Positions 51,204-59,615 of a stretch of DNA of 64,000 nt are shown in pieces; position 1 is the first letter of the stretch, and every line of letters begins with the position of its first letter. The notes beneath the pieces were generated by a model. The model was given only the letters and a program-made list of their open reading frames with translations. It ran no database searches and had not been told where the DNA came from. Made by a program: the position numbers and the translations under genes. The DNA lies in assembly GCA_000381605.1 (NCBI GenBank), contig KB906757.1, positions 124,001 through 188,000 on the forward strand, given 5' to 3'. The stretch comes from Acidobacteriaceae bacterium KBS 89. Its GTDB lineage: Bacteria; Acidobacteriota; Terriglobia; Terriglobales; Acidobacteriaceae.

Positions 51204-52636
51204 TTATGGGCCAGTAGCACCTTCCTTGCCGCTGATTTTGAAGCGATAGGTCAATCCAAAATACACAAGCATCTGCGGAGCGCCGTGCGCATTCTCCCGC
51301 ATCACCGTTCCCGGAGAAAAGCGCCCTACACCCACATTCATCACCAGGTAGTCGCGGATCACCCACTTCCCCCGACGCGTCGAACTCCCTGCCAATGTCA
51401 CCGCTCAGAAACCCAGTTGTCGGAGCCTTCACCACCGTTCCCGCACTGCCGCTGTAGATGTTGTCGAACCTTGAAGCGACCTGCAGCCATTCCTGCTGGA
51501 GCAGCACCGTCACATGCTTCGCCGGCGTCAGGTCCAGGTTCATCCGCTCCTGTCTGATGTTCTGAAAGCCGAACTGGTCAGTCAGTCCAAACGCATTGTG
51601 GTTGCTCGGATACTGCTGATCGAACGTATTGATCTTGTTCAAATCCTGACGCGTATCTCCCGAGGCATAGTCATACTCGCCGAGAAAACGAGGCTTCAGG
51701 AACACATTTTTCAGCGTGTACCCGGCCTTGATATAGCCTGCGCTGGAGTCGATCGAGTTGTTCGAGTAGCTGCCTCGCTGCAAGGCGATCAGGCCGTCAA
51801 AATCAAATCCACTGGGAAGATTGCCCGCGGCCTCAACTCCTGGCGTCACCTCAGTCTCCGTACCGAATATCCCCTGCTGACTCTGTACCCGCGGGAATGC
51901 TTTGACATAGACAAACGGCTGAATCACCGCATGCGGAACCCACGTCCCTATCGTACCGACAGCGCCGAAGAAGGTCAGTCCGGCGCCGTGCGTATCGAGC
52001 GAAGTTGGATTGACCGTCACAACCGATGTCGCGAAAAGGTCTAAGCGGTTCTTATCGCCGACCCGTCCCAAAAAGCCGTCCCAGGAGCGGCTGTTGTTCG
52101 TCCAGTCGCTGATACCCACCAGACGTTCGCCGCCGTATCTCAACTCCTGCCGCCCCGCAATGATCTTGTACTGCTTGAAGTGAAAGTCGAGGTAGGCCTG
52201 CCGGTCGTCGAAGCTGTCCCGCATATTGTCTGCGGTGAACCGGAGCGGTAGACCCAGCCCATGCGTATCGATGAACTGGATATAGCCGGTCAGATACTTC
52301 GACGGACGGACTCTCATACCGCCATAGATACGCGTCAGTTCATAGAGCTGTCCGTTGCCCGGGATGTAGTCGACAGACGTCTGGTTCTCCGTCCGTCCGC
52401 GTATCTGCCCGTCAAACGTCGCCCACTGCGGAATCCCGTCCAGGTGCAGTGGCTGTTCCTTTTCCCAGAATCTGCGGATACTCAATGTATTGCGCCGCCG
52501 AATCCTGCGCCGATGCATGCACCGCCAAAATCAGCCACACCGACAACCCAAGAAATAGACACTTTTTAGGAACTATGCTGCCTACTAGTTTCAACCATGA
52601 TCGCGGATTCAAACTACAACCCTTCAACGGTGCCAA
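51204..52636 (-). pseudogene. alginate-export-type outer-membrane porin, broken by two frameshifts
   Basis: The signal peptide (LFLGLSVWLILAVHASAQ, frame 1), the main barrel (RRFWEKEQPLHLDGIPQW... to GREFDASG, frame 2) and the C-terminus (KWVIRDYLVMNVGVGRFSPG...YFGLTYRFKIS, frame 3) lie in three frames. First shift is near 52455-52465; second at a G5 run (about 51378-51382 on the plus strand as CCCCC), where one more G restores the frame. The barrel resembles the alginate_exp family. Either a decaying gene or two sequencing indels; homopolymer context favours testing the latter. Confidence 0.8.
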
Positions 52637-52776
52637 GTACCTTCCCCTGGGTGGCCTGGACTCGCTCTGCCGTGGGCAGACTTTTGGCCCTCAATTAGTT
52701 CGATGTAAGTACCCGGAAATTGATGCGCACCTGGAGCGATAGGAATGGTGAGTCGCAAGATCCGGCCCTTCGCCAA

Positions 52777-52800
52777 TGCAGCCAGACAAGCGTGGCTGCA
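52777..52800. repeat. isolated 8-bp hairpin
   Basis: TGCAGCCA and TGGCTGCA, perfect, with an 8-base loop. No T-run on either strand. It lies in the 283-bp spacer between the porin and AraC genes; role unknown. Confidence 0.4.
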
Positions 52801-52919
52801 AAGAACACATCGTGCAAACTTTGGAGCCAGTTTTTAAGCGCCCGCTCAACCAAAAAAGCGCAAAAAAACTGAAAAAATATTTGTGGCAGGCTCCGCGTAT
52901 TTTCGGCAGCAGCACACAA

Positions 52920-53936
52920 TCAGTCCGGCGTCTTCTGGTGAGGCTGCGAATGCCCATCGGCCGTGCTCTGACGCTTACGCCGAAACTGCCCCGGAGGGCA
53001 ATCAAACTCTCGTTTGAACGCGCGGTTGAACGACGCCTCAGAGCCATAGCCCACCGCCGCAGCCACCTCGGCGACGCTGTCCTCGGTCGTCCGAAGCATC
53101 TCAGCACCCAGCTTCAGCCGCCATTGGGTCAGATATGCGATCGGGGACTCTCCGAGAAAATGCTGAAAGCGATCAGCAAGCCGCGTGCGTGAAAGACCGA
53201 CGCGCCTCGCCAGGTCCGCAATCGTCCATGGATGTGCAGGCTCCTTATGCAGAACAGCAAGCGCCTGGCCGACAACTGGGTCGCGTGCACCTGCCAGCCA
53301 TCCGGTCTGCCCTTCAGGCAAGCCATTGATGTAGCGCCGCAGTGTCTCCACAAACAGCAGTTCAGACAACTTGGCGAGCACCAGTTCGCTGCCCGCATGC
53401 GCCCCGCTGACCTCGTCGACCGAGAAGCGGATCGAATGTTCGAGCCACTGTCCCGAACCTTCCTTAGTCACAGGCACCGTGAGTATCTTCGGCAAGCCGG
53501 CCAGAAAGACCTCACTCAGCCGGGGGTCGCAGAACATATATCCGCACACGAATTTGGTCGTCTCTCCGCCACCGCCAAAGCGGGCGAGCTTCAAACCCTC
53601 CTTCAGGTTCTTCGCCAGCATCTTCAACGAATCCACCGGTTTTGCAGCTTGCCCGTTGCCCAGCATGTGCGCATCGCCGTGTGGGAAGACCACAATGTCT
53701 CCTGCGGACAGCTCTTCCTGCTGTCCATCGGCAAGCCTGGCGTAAGCGTGGCCCTCCGTCAGGAAGTGATAGATGATCAAGTGCCCTTCAGCAGGGGGAA
53801 GATACGGCGCCATCGCATTCGATCCCGAGGCGAGACACCAGGGCGCAGAGAACTCGCCGTGAAAGAACAGCGCTCCCTCCAGCTTGACGACCTTCAGAAC
53901 CTCGGAAAGCACGTCCATCCCCATAGCATCGCCCAA
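52920..53936 (-). CDS. AraC family regulator with N-terminal cupin domain
   Basis: 338 residues. N-terminal Cupin_6-like sensor domain (SAPWCLASGSNA, LADGQQEELSAGDIVVFPHGDAHML), C-terminal AraC HTH pair (WTIADLARRVGLSRTRLADRFQHFLGESPIAYLTQWRLKLGAEMLRTTEDSVAEVAAAVGYGSEASFNRAFKREFDCPPGQFRR). Upstream on the same strand of the porin/oxalate decarboxylase genes, which it may regulate. Confidence 0.9.
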   Translation of the reverse strand: MGDAMGMDVLSEVLKVVKLEGALFFHGEFSAPWCLASGSNAMAPYLPPAEGHLIIYHFLTEGHAYARLADGQQEELSAGDIVVFPHGDAHMLGNGQAAKPVDSLKMLAKNLKEGLKLARFGGGGETTKFVCGYMFCDPRLSEVFLAGLPKILTVPVTKEGSGQWLEHSIRFSVDEVSGAHAGSELVLAKLSELLFVETLRRYINGLPEGQTGWLAGARDPVVGQALAVLHKEPAHPWTIADLARRVGLSRTRLADRFQHFLGESPIAYLTQWRLKLGAEMLRTTEDSVAEVAAAVGYGSEASFNRAFKREFDCPPGQFRRKRQSTADGHSQPHQKTPD

Positions 53937-54059
53937 TATTGTGCGTTTGTGCCAAGTATTCGGGCCGATGGATCAAGTCAGCAGCGTTTCGAGGTCGCAT
54001 AATATGACTCAACTCGCGCAACGCGTCGGGCGGCAACGCCCAGGAAGAGGGAAACAAAG

Positions 54060-54617
54060 ATGAATTCAACTGCAAGCGCAACCGAGACAAGCAGAGGTTC
54101 CGAAAAACTCAAAAAGGCGGGATCCACCAGCCGCCGTGCAGAATCACTCGCCCAGCGCATCGAAGAGGGCGCCGCGGGCCTCGCGGCTTTTGCCGAGGCT
54201 CTCTCCGAAACAGAGTGGCGTGAAGCCGTACTCGAAAGTGGGGGCAATAGCCGTCCGGTCGGCGTCATCGTGCATCATGTCGCGACTGTCTACCCGATTG
54301 AAGTTCAGTTAGCCCAGATAATCGCAAGCGGCAACGCAGTAACCGACGTTACATGGGAAGTCGTTGCTCAGTTGAACGGCAATCACGCCAAGGAAAATGC
54401 GTCCATCACCAAATCCGCCGCGCTCGACCTTCTGCGCCGGAATAGTCAGGAGGCCGCAGCAGCTGTGCGAGCCTTCACCGACGACGAGTTGGATCAAGCC
54501 GCACCGTTCTCGCTCAGCTTCGGGGCCCCCGTCACCGCCCAATTCGTAATCGAGGACCACGCTCTACGCCACAGCTGGCATCACCTCGCACGCATCCGCA
54601 AAACTCTGGGCCGCTGA
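54060..54617 (+). CDS. DinB-like domain protein
   Basis: 185 residues. Four-helix DinB-like fold with possible metal-binding His residues in VIVHHVATVY and HALRHSWHHLARI. N-terminal 20 residues are Ser/Thr-rich. Family members include thiol-dependent S-transferases (bacillithiol or mycothiol type). GAGGG precedes ATG. Substrate unknown. Confidence 0.78.
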   Translation: MNSTASATETSRGSEKLKKAGSTSRRAESLAQRIEEGAAGLAAFAEALSETEWREAVLESGGNSRPVGVIVHHVATVYPIEVQLAQIIASGNAVTDVTWEVVAQLNGNHAKENASITKSAALDLLRRNSQEAAAAVRAFTDDELDQAAPFSLSFGAPVTAQFVIEDHALRHSWHHLARIRKTLGR

Positions 54618-54719
54618 GCTCGCTCACCGCCAGCGTTTGGTCACATGTCGTCGCGGTCGCGATCTTTAGCTCCTCCGCAAGGGGTACCGGCGGAGGAGCC
54701 CACGAAGTCAGTTCGACGA

Positions 54720-55553
54720 TCAGGAATGCGCGCGGTTCTTCTTGACCACATTCCAACCGATCGCACCAGCCAACACCAGCAGAGCGAGCAAGACGATCAG
54801 CCACATCGTCGAGAAGTGACTTGCGGCCTCCGGCGTTACTGCTGACTCTGTTCCTGCTCCTGGCGTTGCTCCCGGCTCTGTTGTCGCTGTTGGAACCGGC
54901 TCCGGTTTTCCCTCTGCGATCAGAATCGGTACATCCGGTGGGGGCGTTGGTTGTACTTCCGTCGCAACCTTTGGCGCCGCCTGGCCTGTCACAGTCTTCT
55001 CTTGCGTGACTACAACGGCGGGCTCCTCCACGATCTTGGTGGCGGTGACCATCATCCCCTTGCGCACGCCAAAAGCATCCAGCATCTCTCCATTTACGTT
55101 GAACTTCTGGTCCTTGGGTATTTTGAACTGCTGGTTTTGCCCGTCTTCAAGGGTCAGAATGATGCTCAGCGGTGGATTGATATGCCAGACCTTTCCCCTG
55201 ACAGTCTGCACGGTCGTGATGGTCATGGGAGTTGTGGCAGTGGTGATCGTCCGCTGGAGCTTCATCCCTGGGTGCAGGTCATGAATCCCGAGTTGCTTAC
55301 CATCTACCGTTACTCGTGCGCTCTCGGGCACATCCTCAATATTGCGCATACTGCCGTCAGCCATCTTGACTATCAGGTCGTTACCAGAGACGGTCACGAC
55401 TTCACCACGCGCCACGTTTGTTACGTAGGTGGTTTTTCCTTCCGCCGTCGAAGTCCTCGTCTCCACCTGCGCTCCTAGGCCCAGAGCAAAGGAAAAGCAG
55501 ACCGTAACCGTTGCAAGCATCGAACACACACGCTTCCAAACGAATATTTTCAT
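54720..55553 (-). CDS. hypothetical exported protein with C-terminal membrane anchor
   Basis: 277 residues. Signal peptide (VCSMLATVTVCFSFALGLGAQ), beta-rich repeats (VARGEVVTVSGNDLIVKMADGS, VRGKVWHINPPLSIILTLEDGQNQQFKIPKDQKF), Pro/Thr-rich linker and C-terminal helix MWLIVLLALLVLAGAIGW plus KKNR. ATG 55553 is chosen over ATG 55559 because GGAG is eight bases away. No family recognised. Confidence 0.72.
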   Translation of the reverse strand: MKIFVWKRVCSMLATVTVCFSFALGLGAQVETRTSTAEGKTTYVTNVARGEVVTVSGNDLIVKMADGSMRNIEDVPESARVTVDGKQLGIHDLHPGMKLQRTITTATTPMTITTVQTVRGKVWHINPPLSIILTLEDGQNQQFKIPKDQKFNVNGEMLDAFGVRKGMMVTATKIVEEPAVVVTQEKTVTGQAAPKVATEVQPTPPPDVPILIAEGKPEPVPTATTEPGATPGAGTESAVTPEAASHFSTMWLIVLLALLVLAGAIGWNVVKKNRAHS

Positions 55554-56008
55554 CGCCATTTCTCCTTGCAGCCAATCATGAGGATCGCTGTCAGCCCGAA
55601 AGCATACTCCTTCCCGGAGACCGGTGGAGACGATTCTGGAAAAAGTCCGATCAATCTCGGTCGGAGCGTGACGCCGCCTTTGCCGTCGAAGAGGCACCCG
55701 TTCTGAAACAGTGCACTGCCTTGTCGACGCAGTAAACTAGCGCGAATGGATAGATTGCCCGCCCGCGATCCTCCCACCCGACGACGTTCCGCATCGGGAA
55801 AGTGTCCAAAAAAAAATTTGAAAAAGTTGGCGTGTTTTTCAGCGGCGAAAAAGGACCATCCAACCCACCACATTTACCACGCAATTCACCACAACTTCAC
55901 CACAAAAACACCACGGCTGCGCACCACATTTTTGAAAACCACCCCCAAAAATACGGGCATTTTCGGCCTTTTTCGCCGGCGGTGACTTCCCAAAATTTTT
56001 TCTAAAAA
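55554..56008. other. 455-bp spacer with CACCAC-rich low-complexity tract
   Basis: No credible gene. The last 200 bases are A/C-rich on the plus strand and contain spaced CACCAC units (see separate feature). Short open frames here are rich in His, Pro, Lys and Asn because of the repeats and are rejected. Confidence 0.6.
55866..55927. repeat. degenerate CACCAC repeats with about 11-nt period
   Basis: CACCAC (or TACCAC) begins at 55866, 55875, 55887, 55898, 55909 and 55922, separated by A/T-rich spacers. The period is close to one helical turn. Function unknown; the opposite strand reads GTGGTG. Confidence 0.65.
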
Positions 56009-56500
56009 CTAAGCAGGATTTTTGGAGAAATTACGCATCCCGAGCACATGGAAGTCCTTCAAACCAGACTTCAGCACATAGACCAGCCGGTTATTTCCAT
56101 TGGGATCAGTCGGCCTCAAAAAGAAACCAGACTCCAGCACAAAGTCCTTGGCATTGCTGATAATTCCTTCAATCATCTCGCTGTCATAGAAGTACACCCG
56201 CACCCACAACCCCGGAACGGTCGGCGCATGTTCATGAAAATGCAGGGCCCTATGGCGAAGGTCCCCGTCGAAGGTCTTGACGAAGAACACCGCCTTGGCA
56301 TCCTTCGTCGACACATCTTCCATCACGCCTGAATCCAGCAGCTTTAACCGAATCGAATCAAGCGGATACATAGGGTCATTGCGTAGCAACTGATCAATCG
56401 ACCCAAGCTCGCTCGGCTCCACCAGCCCCTTGACCGCATGCTTCTCGTACCGGATGATGACGCGGTAAGTATCTGATTCTTTATCGCTCTTCTTCGGCAC
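56009..56500 (-). CDS. DUF6982-like protein, downstream partner of the sigma-54 activator
   Basis: 163 residues, beta-rich: DTYRVIIRYEKHAVKGLVEPSELGSID, VFFVKTFDGDLRHRALHFHEHAPTVPGLWVRVYFYDSEMIEGIISNAKDFVLESGFFLRP. The pattern resembles the DUF6982/PilZ-like group, from memory. GTG 56500 overlaps the TAG stop of the activator (TAGTG), so translation likely re-initiates there. No clear own ribosome site supports coupling. Confidence 0.7.
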   Translation of the reverse strand: MPKKSDKESDTYRVIIRYEKHAVKGLVEPSELGSIDQLLRNDPMYPLDSIRLKLLDSGVMEDVSTKDAKAVFFVKTFDGDLRHRALHFHEHAPTVPGLWVRVYFYDSEMIEGIISNAKDFVLESGFFLRPTDPNGNNRLVYVLKSGLKDFHVLGMRNFSKNPA

Positions 56501-57933
56501 TAAGACGCGTGGTTCCGCGGAGACAGATCGTATTGCTTGATCTTGTACAGGAGCGCCTTGTAGCTTATTTGCAGATCGTTTGCCGCGGCCTTCCTGTTCC
56601 ATCCAACTCCCTCCAACACCTGTGCAATTGCCGTCGACTCCGCATCACCCTTCAGGTTCCGTACCATCGCCTTCAGTCCAGCGCCATTCGGCACCTCCTG
56701 TGGCACTGCTGCCGCACCCTGATACGCCGTTGACGGGGAAAGCTCCTCAACGATCGATCGCTCTTCTCCAAGCACCAGGTAACGGTTGACGACATTCTCC
56801 AACTCACGCAAATTGCCGGGCCAGGAGTGCTCGCTCAGCACGTTCAAAAGGTTCGCCGAGAATGAAAGCGGCTCCCGGCCATAACGCCTGGCGCCCTTGC
56901 GCATGAAGTACTCCGATAGTACCGGAATCTCCTCCCTGCGCTCCCGCAACGGCGGAATACTCAGGGTAAACCCATTCAAACGATAGTACAGGTCCTCCCG
57001 GAAGGTCTTGTTGGCCATAGCTTCCTTCATATTGATATTCGTGGCGGCGATCACCCGCACATCAACCTTCATCGGCGATCGGCTGCCCAGACGCGAGAAC
57101 GTGCCGTCCTGCAACACCTGCAGCAGCTTGGCCTGCAAAATGGCTGGCATTTCACCAATCTCGTCGAGAAAGATCGTTCCACCCGTGCAAACTTCAAATT
57201 TGCCGGGCTTGGTCTTCACCGCGCCGGTAAATGCGCCCTGCTCGTAGCCAAACAGCTCGCTCTCGAGCAGGTCGGCCGGTACCGCCGCACAGTTGACCTT
57301 CAGGAAGATGTTCTGACTGCGCGCCGACATCTTGTGGGTGTAAAGCGCAAGGATCTCCTTGCCAGTACCGCTCTCTCCAAGAATGAGGAGAGGAATATCG
57401 GCGCGGGCCACCAGGGCCGCCTGGGCCTCGAGATCGCGCATCCGCTTGCTCGAACGCACAAACGAGTGCGTTTCGTTGAGCGGAATCTCCTTCAAGGCGT
57501 CCGAAGCCGGCACGTTCTTGTCCGCAGCTGACAGGTGCTCTTCAATGGCCTGCTCCACGTCGCTGCCAATGAACGGCTTCATCACAATACCGCGGACACC
57601 AAGCCGGATCACCATCTCCAGGTCTCGCAGTTCGGCGGAGCACGACAGGACAATGATGGGAAGATGCGGTTTGGTGCAGCGAATGTGAGTCAGAAGCGGC
57701 AAAGGGTCCCGGCTGGTGTGCAGCGCAAGCAGAAGCAAATCAGGCTGCTCGGCCTTCTCGAGCCGATCGAGCAGGGCCTGCTCTTCTGAAAACAGATTGA
57801 GGGAGTACTGAGACCCAAGGGTCAACCGAAGATAATCGAGGACAGCGAGATCCGGCTCCAGGATCAGAATTTGGGAACGCGACCTGGCACTCGACTTCAA
57901 GGCAGAAACTGGATACGACAGCGCAGCTGACAT
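56500..57933 (-). CDS. sigma-54-dependent Fis-family activator with degenerate receiver domain
   Basis: 477 residues: REC-like (about 21-135), AAA+ (about 160-400; Walker A GESGTGKE, GAFTGA loop for sigma-54 contact, DEIGEMP Walker B), Fis-type HTH at the end (STAIAQVLEGVGWNRKAAANDLQISYKALLYKIKQY). The receiver lacks the phospho-acceptor Asp: the position in PDLLLLALHTS is A70, though K119 remains. So activity is probably not set by phosphorylation. AGGGG precedes ATG. Near the XrtA EPS genes; resembles PrsR-type regulators. Confidence 0.92.
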   Translation of the reverse strand: MSAALSYPVSALKSSARSRSQILILEPDLAVLDYLRLTLGSQYSLNLFSEEQALLDRLEKAEQPDLLLLALHTSRDPLPLLTHIRCTKPHLPIIVLSCSAELRDLEMVIRLGVRGIVMKPFIGSDVEQAIEEHLSAADKNVPASDALKEIPLNETHSFVRSSKRMRDLEAQAALVARADIPLLILGESGTGKEILALYTHKMSARSQNIFLKVNCAAVPADLLESELFGYEQGAFTGAVKTKPGKFEVCTGGTIFLDEIGEMPAILQAKLLQVLQDGTFSRLGSRSPMKVDVRVIAATNINMKEAMANKTFREDLYYRLNGFTLSIPPLRERREEIPVLSEYFMRKGARRYGREPLSFSANLLNVLSEHSWPGNLRELENVVNRYLVLGEERSIVEELSPSTAYQGAAAVPQEVPNGAGLKAMVRNLKGDAESTAIAQVLEGVGWNRKAAANDLQISYKALLYKIKQYDLSPRNHAS

Positions 57934-58270
57934 ACAAATACCCCTATTTTCGCGGTTTGGATCCTATTGCCCAAACCTTGCGGTGATTCTGGATCCGGCT
58001 CGTTCTCGAATTCCAATTACTTCAATCGATAGAAGCAGTCGCAAAGTGGGGAGTCTTCACAACAACTTCTCAGCGCATTCTAGATTGTTCAACGTCACTT
58101 TGACATAAAAATGTTAAGAACTTTGCCGACAAAAGAGATAAAGGTTTACCACTCCTGCTCACAAGTAGGCCTAGCTTACATGGTGATCGGCAACATGAAA
58201 CGAAAAAATAGGGATTTTTTTCATGAGGTTACTTTGGTTGTAGAACCCTTGGTGACTTCAAAAATTGACG

Positions 58271-58286
58271 CAAAATTGCAATTTTG
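58271..58286. promoter_or_regulatory. perfect 16-bp palindrome, candidate operator
   Basis: CAAAATTGCAATTTTG is its own reverse complement. It sits about 100 bases upstream of the sigma-54-like promoter, a distance typical of an enhancer-type site. Confidence 0.5.
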
Positions 58287-58368
58287 ACCGCATCAAGTCC
58301 TCATTTCATAGCCAATTCCGTTCTCCGGACGCAAAAACCTCCTGTCTTTTTTCCTATACGTCTAACGA

Positions 58369-58385
58369 TTGGCGCTAAACGTGCA
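58369..58385 (+). promoter_or_regulatory. candidate sigma-54 promoter of the plus-strand activator
   Basis: TTGGCGCTAAACGTGCA: GG and GC separated by ten bases. Would start transcription about 40 bases before ATG 58437. Consensus is TTGGCAC-N5-TTGC; the -12 element is GTGC here. Confidence 0.45.
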
Positions 58386-58436
58386 GAGTGAAGCATATTG
58401 CAAACTTTGCGGTTCTGCCGACGCCGATAGGAAAAA

Positions 58437-59528
58437 ATGACCTTGGTCCATAACGCCGAATCCGCCGCTACTCTTAACCTGCCACCTCTGGATATTATTT
58501 TTGGCAAAACTGCAGCAATGCAGGCCGTCCGAAATAAGCTGGAGCGAGTAGCTGAGACTGATGTTCCCGTCCTGATCCAGGGCGAGAGTGGAACCGGTAA
58601 AGAGATTTGTGTGCGCCTGTTGCATGCCTTCTCGATGCGTGCCCGTGGCTCGCTGGTTAAGGTAAGTTGTCCGGCCATACCCCATTCGTTGCTTGAGACC
58701 GAGCTCTTTGGCTATGAAAAGGGGGCATTTACGGGCGCGATGTCCACCAAACTCGGCCGGGTTGAGCAGTCGCACAACGGCACCCTGTTTTTGGATGAGG
58801 TCGGCAGTCTCGATCTGGCGGTCCAATCAAAGCTCCTCCAGGTGCTGCAGGACGGCACCTTCGTCCGAGTCGGTGGCCACGAACCCCGCTCCATCGCCAC
58901 CAGGCTGGTCTCGGCCTCTAATAGCGACCTGCGGAACCAGGTCGAAGACGGAACCTTTCGACTCGACTTCCTCTTCCGAATTAATGCGGTGACCATCAAC
59001 CTCCCGCCTCTCCGCCAGCGGATTGCCGATTTGCCGATTTTGATTGACTATTTCATCGATCACTATGCAAAAGTTTTCCACAACACACCGGAATTGCTCT
59101 CCAGGAGTGCCGTACGCCTGATGCAGAACTACCACTGGCCGGGTAATGTTCGTCAGCTTGAAAACCTCATCCGCAGCTACGTTCTAATTGGCAGCGAGGA
59201 GGCGCTTGTCGCGGAGCTCATGCCCGAAGCGCCCCGCGGTATCGTCACCGAGATCGACCTAAGTGAGCCGGTTTCCCTGAAGAACATTACTAAGAAGGCG
59301 ACCCAAGATCTCGAACGCCAGATCATCCTGAAGGTGCTTCAGGAAAATAGCTGGAACCGGCAAAAGACGGCAAAGTGGCTCCAGATCAGTTATCGGTCGC
59401 TGCTTTATAAGCTGAGTGAGGTCGGTATGCCGGAGGTTCCGCCACGGCCCCTCCGGATTCCCCATCTGGTCAAGAAAGAGGAACGGACACTTAAGCCCGC
59501 CCTCTCCTCTCGTACGAGAATCTACTGA
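58437..59528 (+). CDS. sigma-54-interaction-domain Fis-family regulator (no receiver)
   Basis: 363 residues. AAA+ domain right after a 20-residue N-terminus: GESGTGKE, CPAIPHSLLETELFGYEKGAFTGAMSTK, FLDEVGS, RLDFLFRINAV, PGNVRQLENLIRSYVLIG; then HTH KVLQENSWNRQKTAKWLQISYRSLLYKL. No sensing domain, so partners or synthesis control its activity. Convergent with the sugar-transferase gene; divergent from the other activator across 503 bp. Likely controls EPS and PEP-CTERM genes. Confidence 0.92.
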   Translation: MTLVHNAESAATLNLPPLDIIFGKTAAMQAVRNKLERVAETDVPVLIQGESGTGKEICVRLLHAFSMRARGSLVKVSCPAIPHSLLETELFGYEKGAFTGAMSTKLGRVEQSHNGTLFLDEVGSLDLAVQSKLLQVLQDGTFVRVGGHEPRSIATRLVSASNSDLRNQVEDGTFRLDFLFRINAVTINLPPLRQRIADLPILIDYFIDHYAKVFHNTPELLSRSAVRLMQNYHWPGNVRQLENLIRSYVLIGSEEALVAELMPEAPRGIVTEIDLSEPVSLKNITKKATQDLERQIILKVLQENSWNRQKTAKWLQISYRSLLYKLSEVGMPEVPPRPLRIPHLVKKEERTLKPALSSRTRIY

Positions 59529-59615
59529 TCTCTCAGCGAGTTGCTGTTGCCGGACATCCACGATCTTTGCGAACATCAGGGACAAATCTTTTCCGCCCAG
59601 TAGGCGGACCAGTTC

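Larger units (their letters stand above)
57934..58436. other. 503-bp AT-rich regulatory spacer between two sigma-54 activator genes
   Basis: No credible gene. It contains a 16-bp perfect palindrome, a sigma-54-like promoter and several A/T runs, all listed separately. Confidence 0.7.

Noticed and set aside
55746-56005. Small His/Pro/Lys-rich proteins in the CACCAC tract
   Set aside because: Two overlapping frames created by the repeat composition, no ribosome site.
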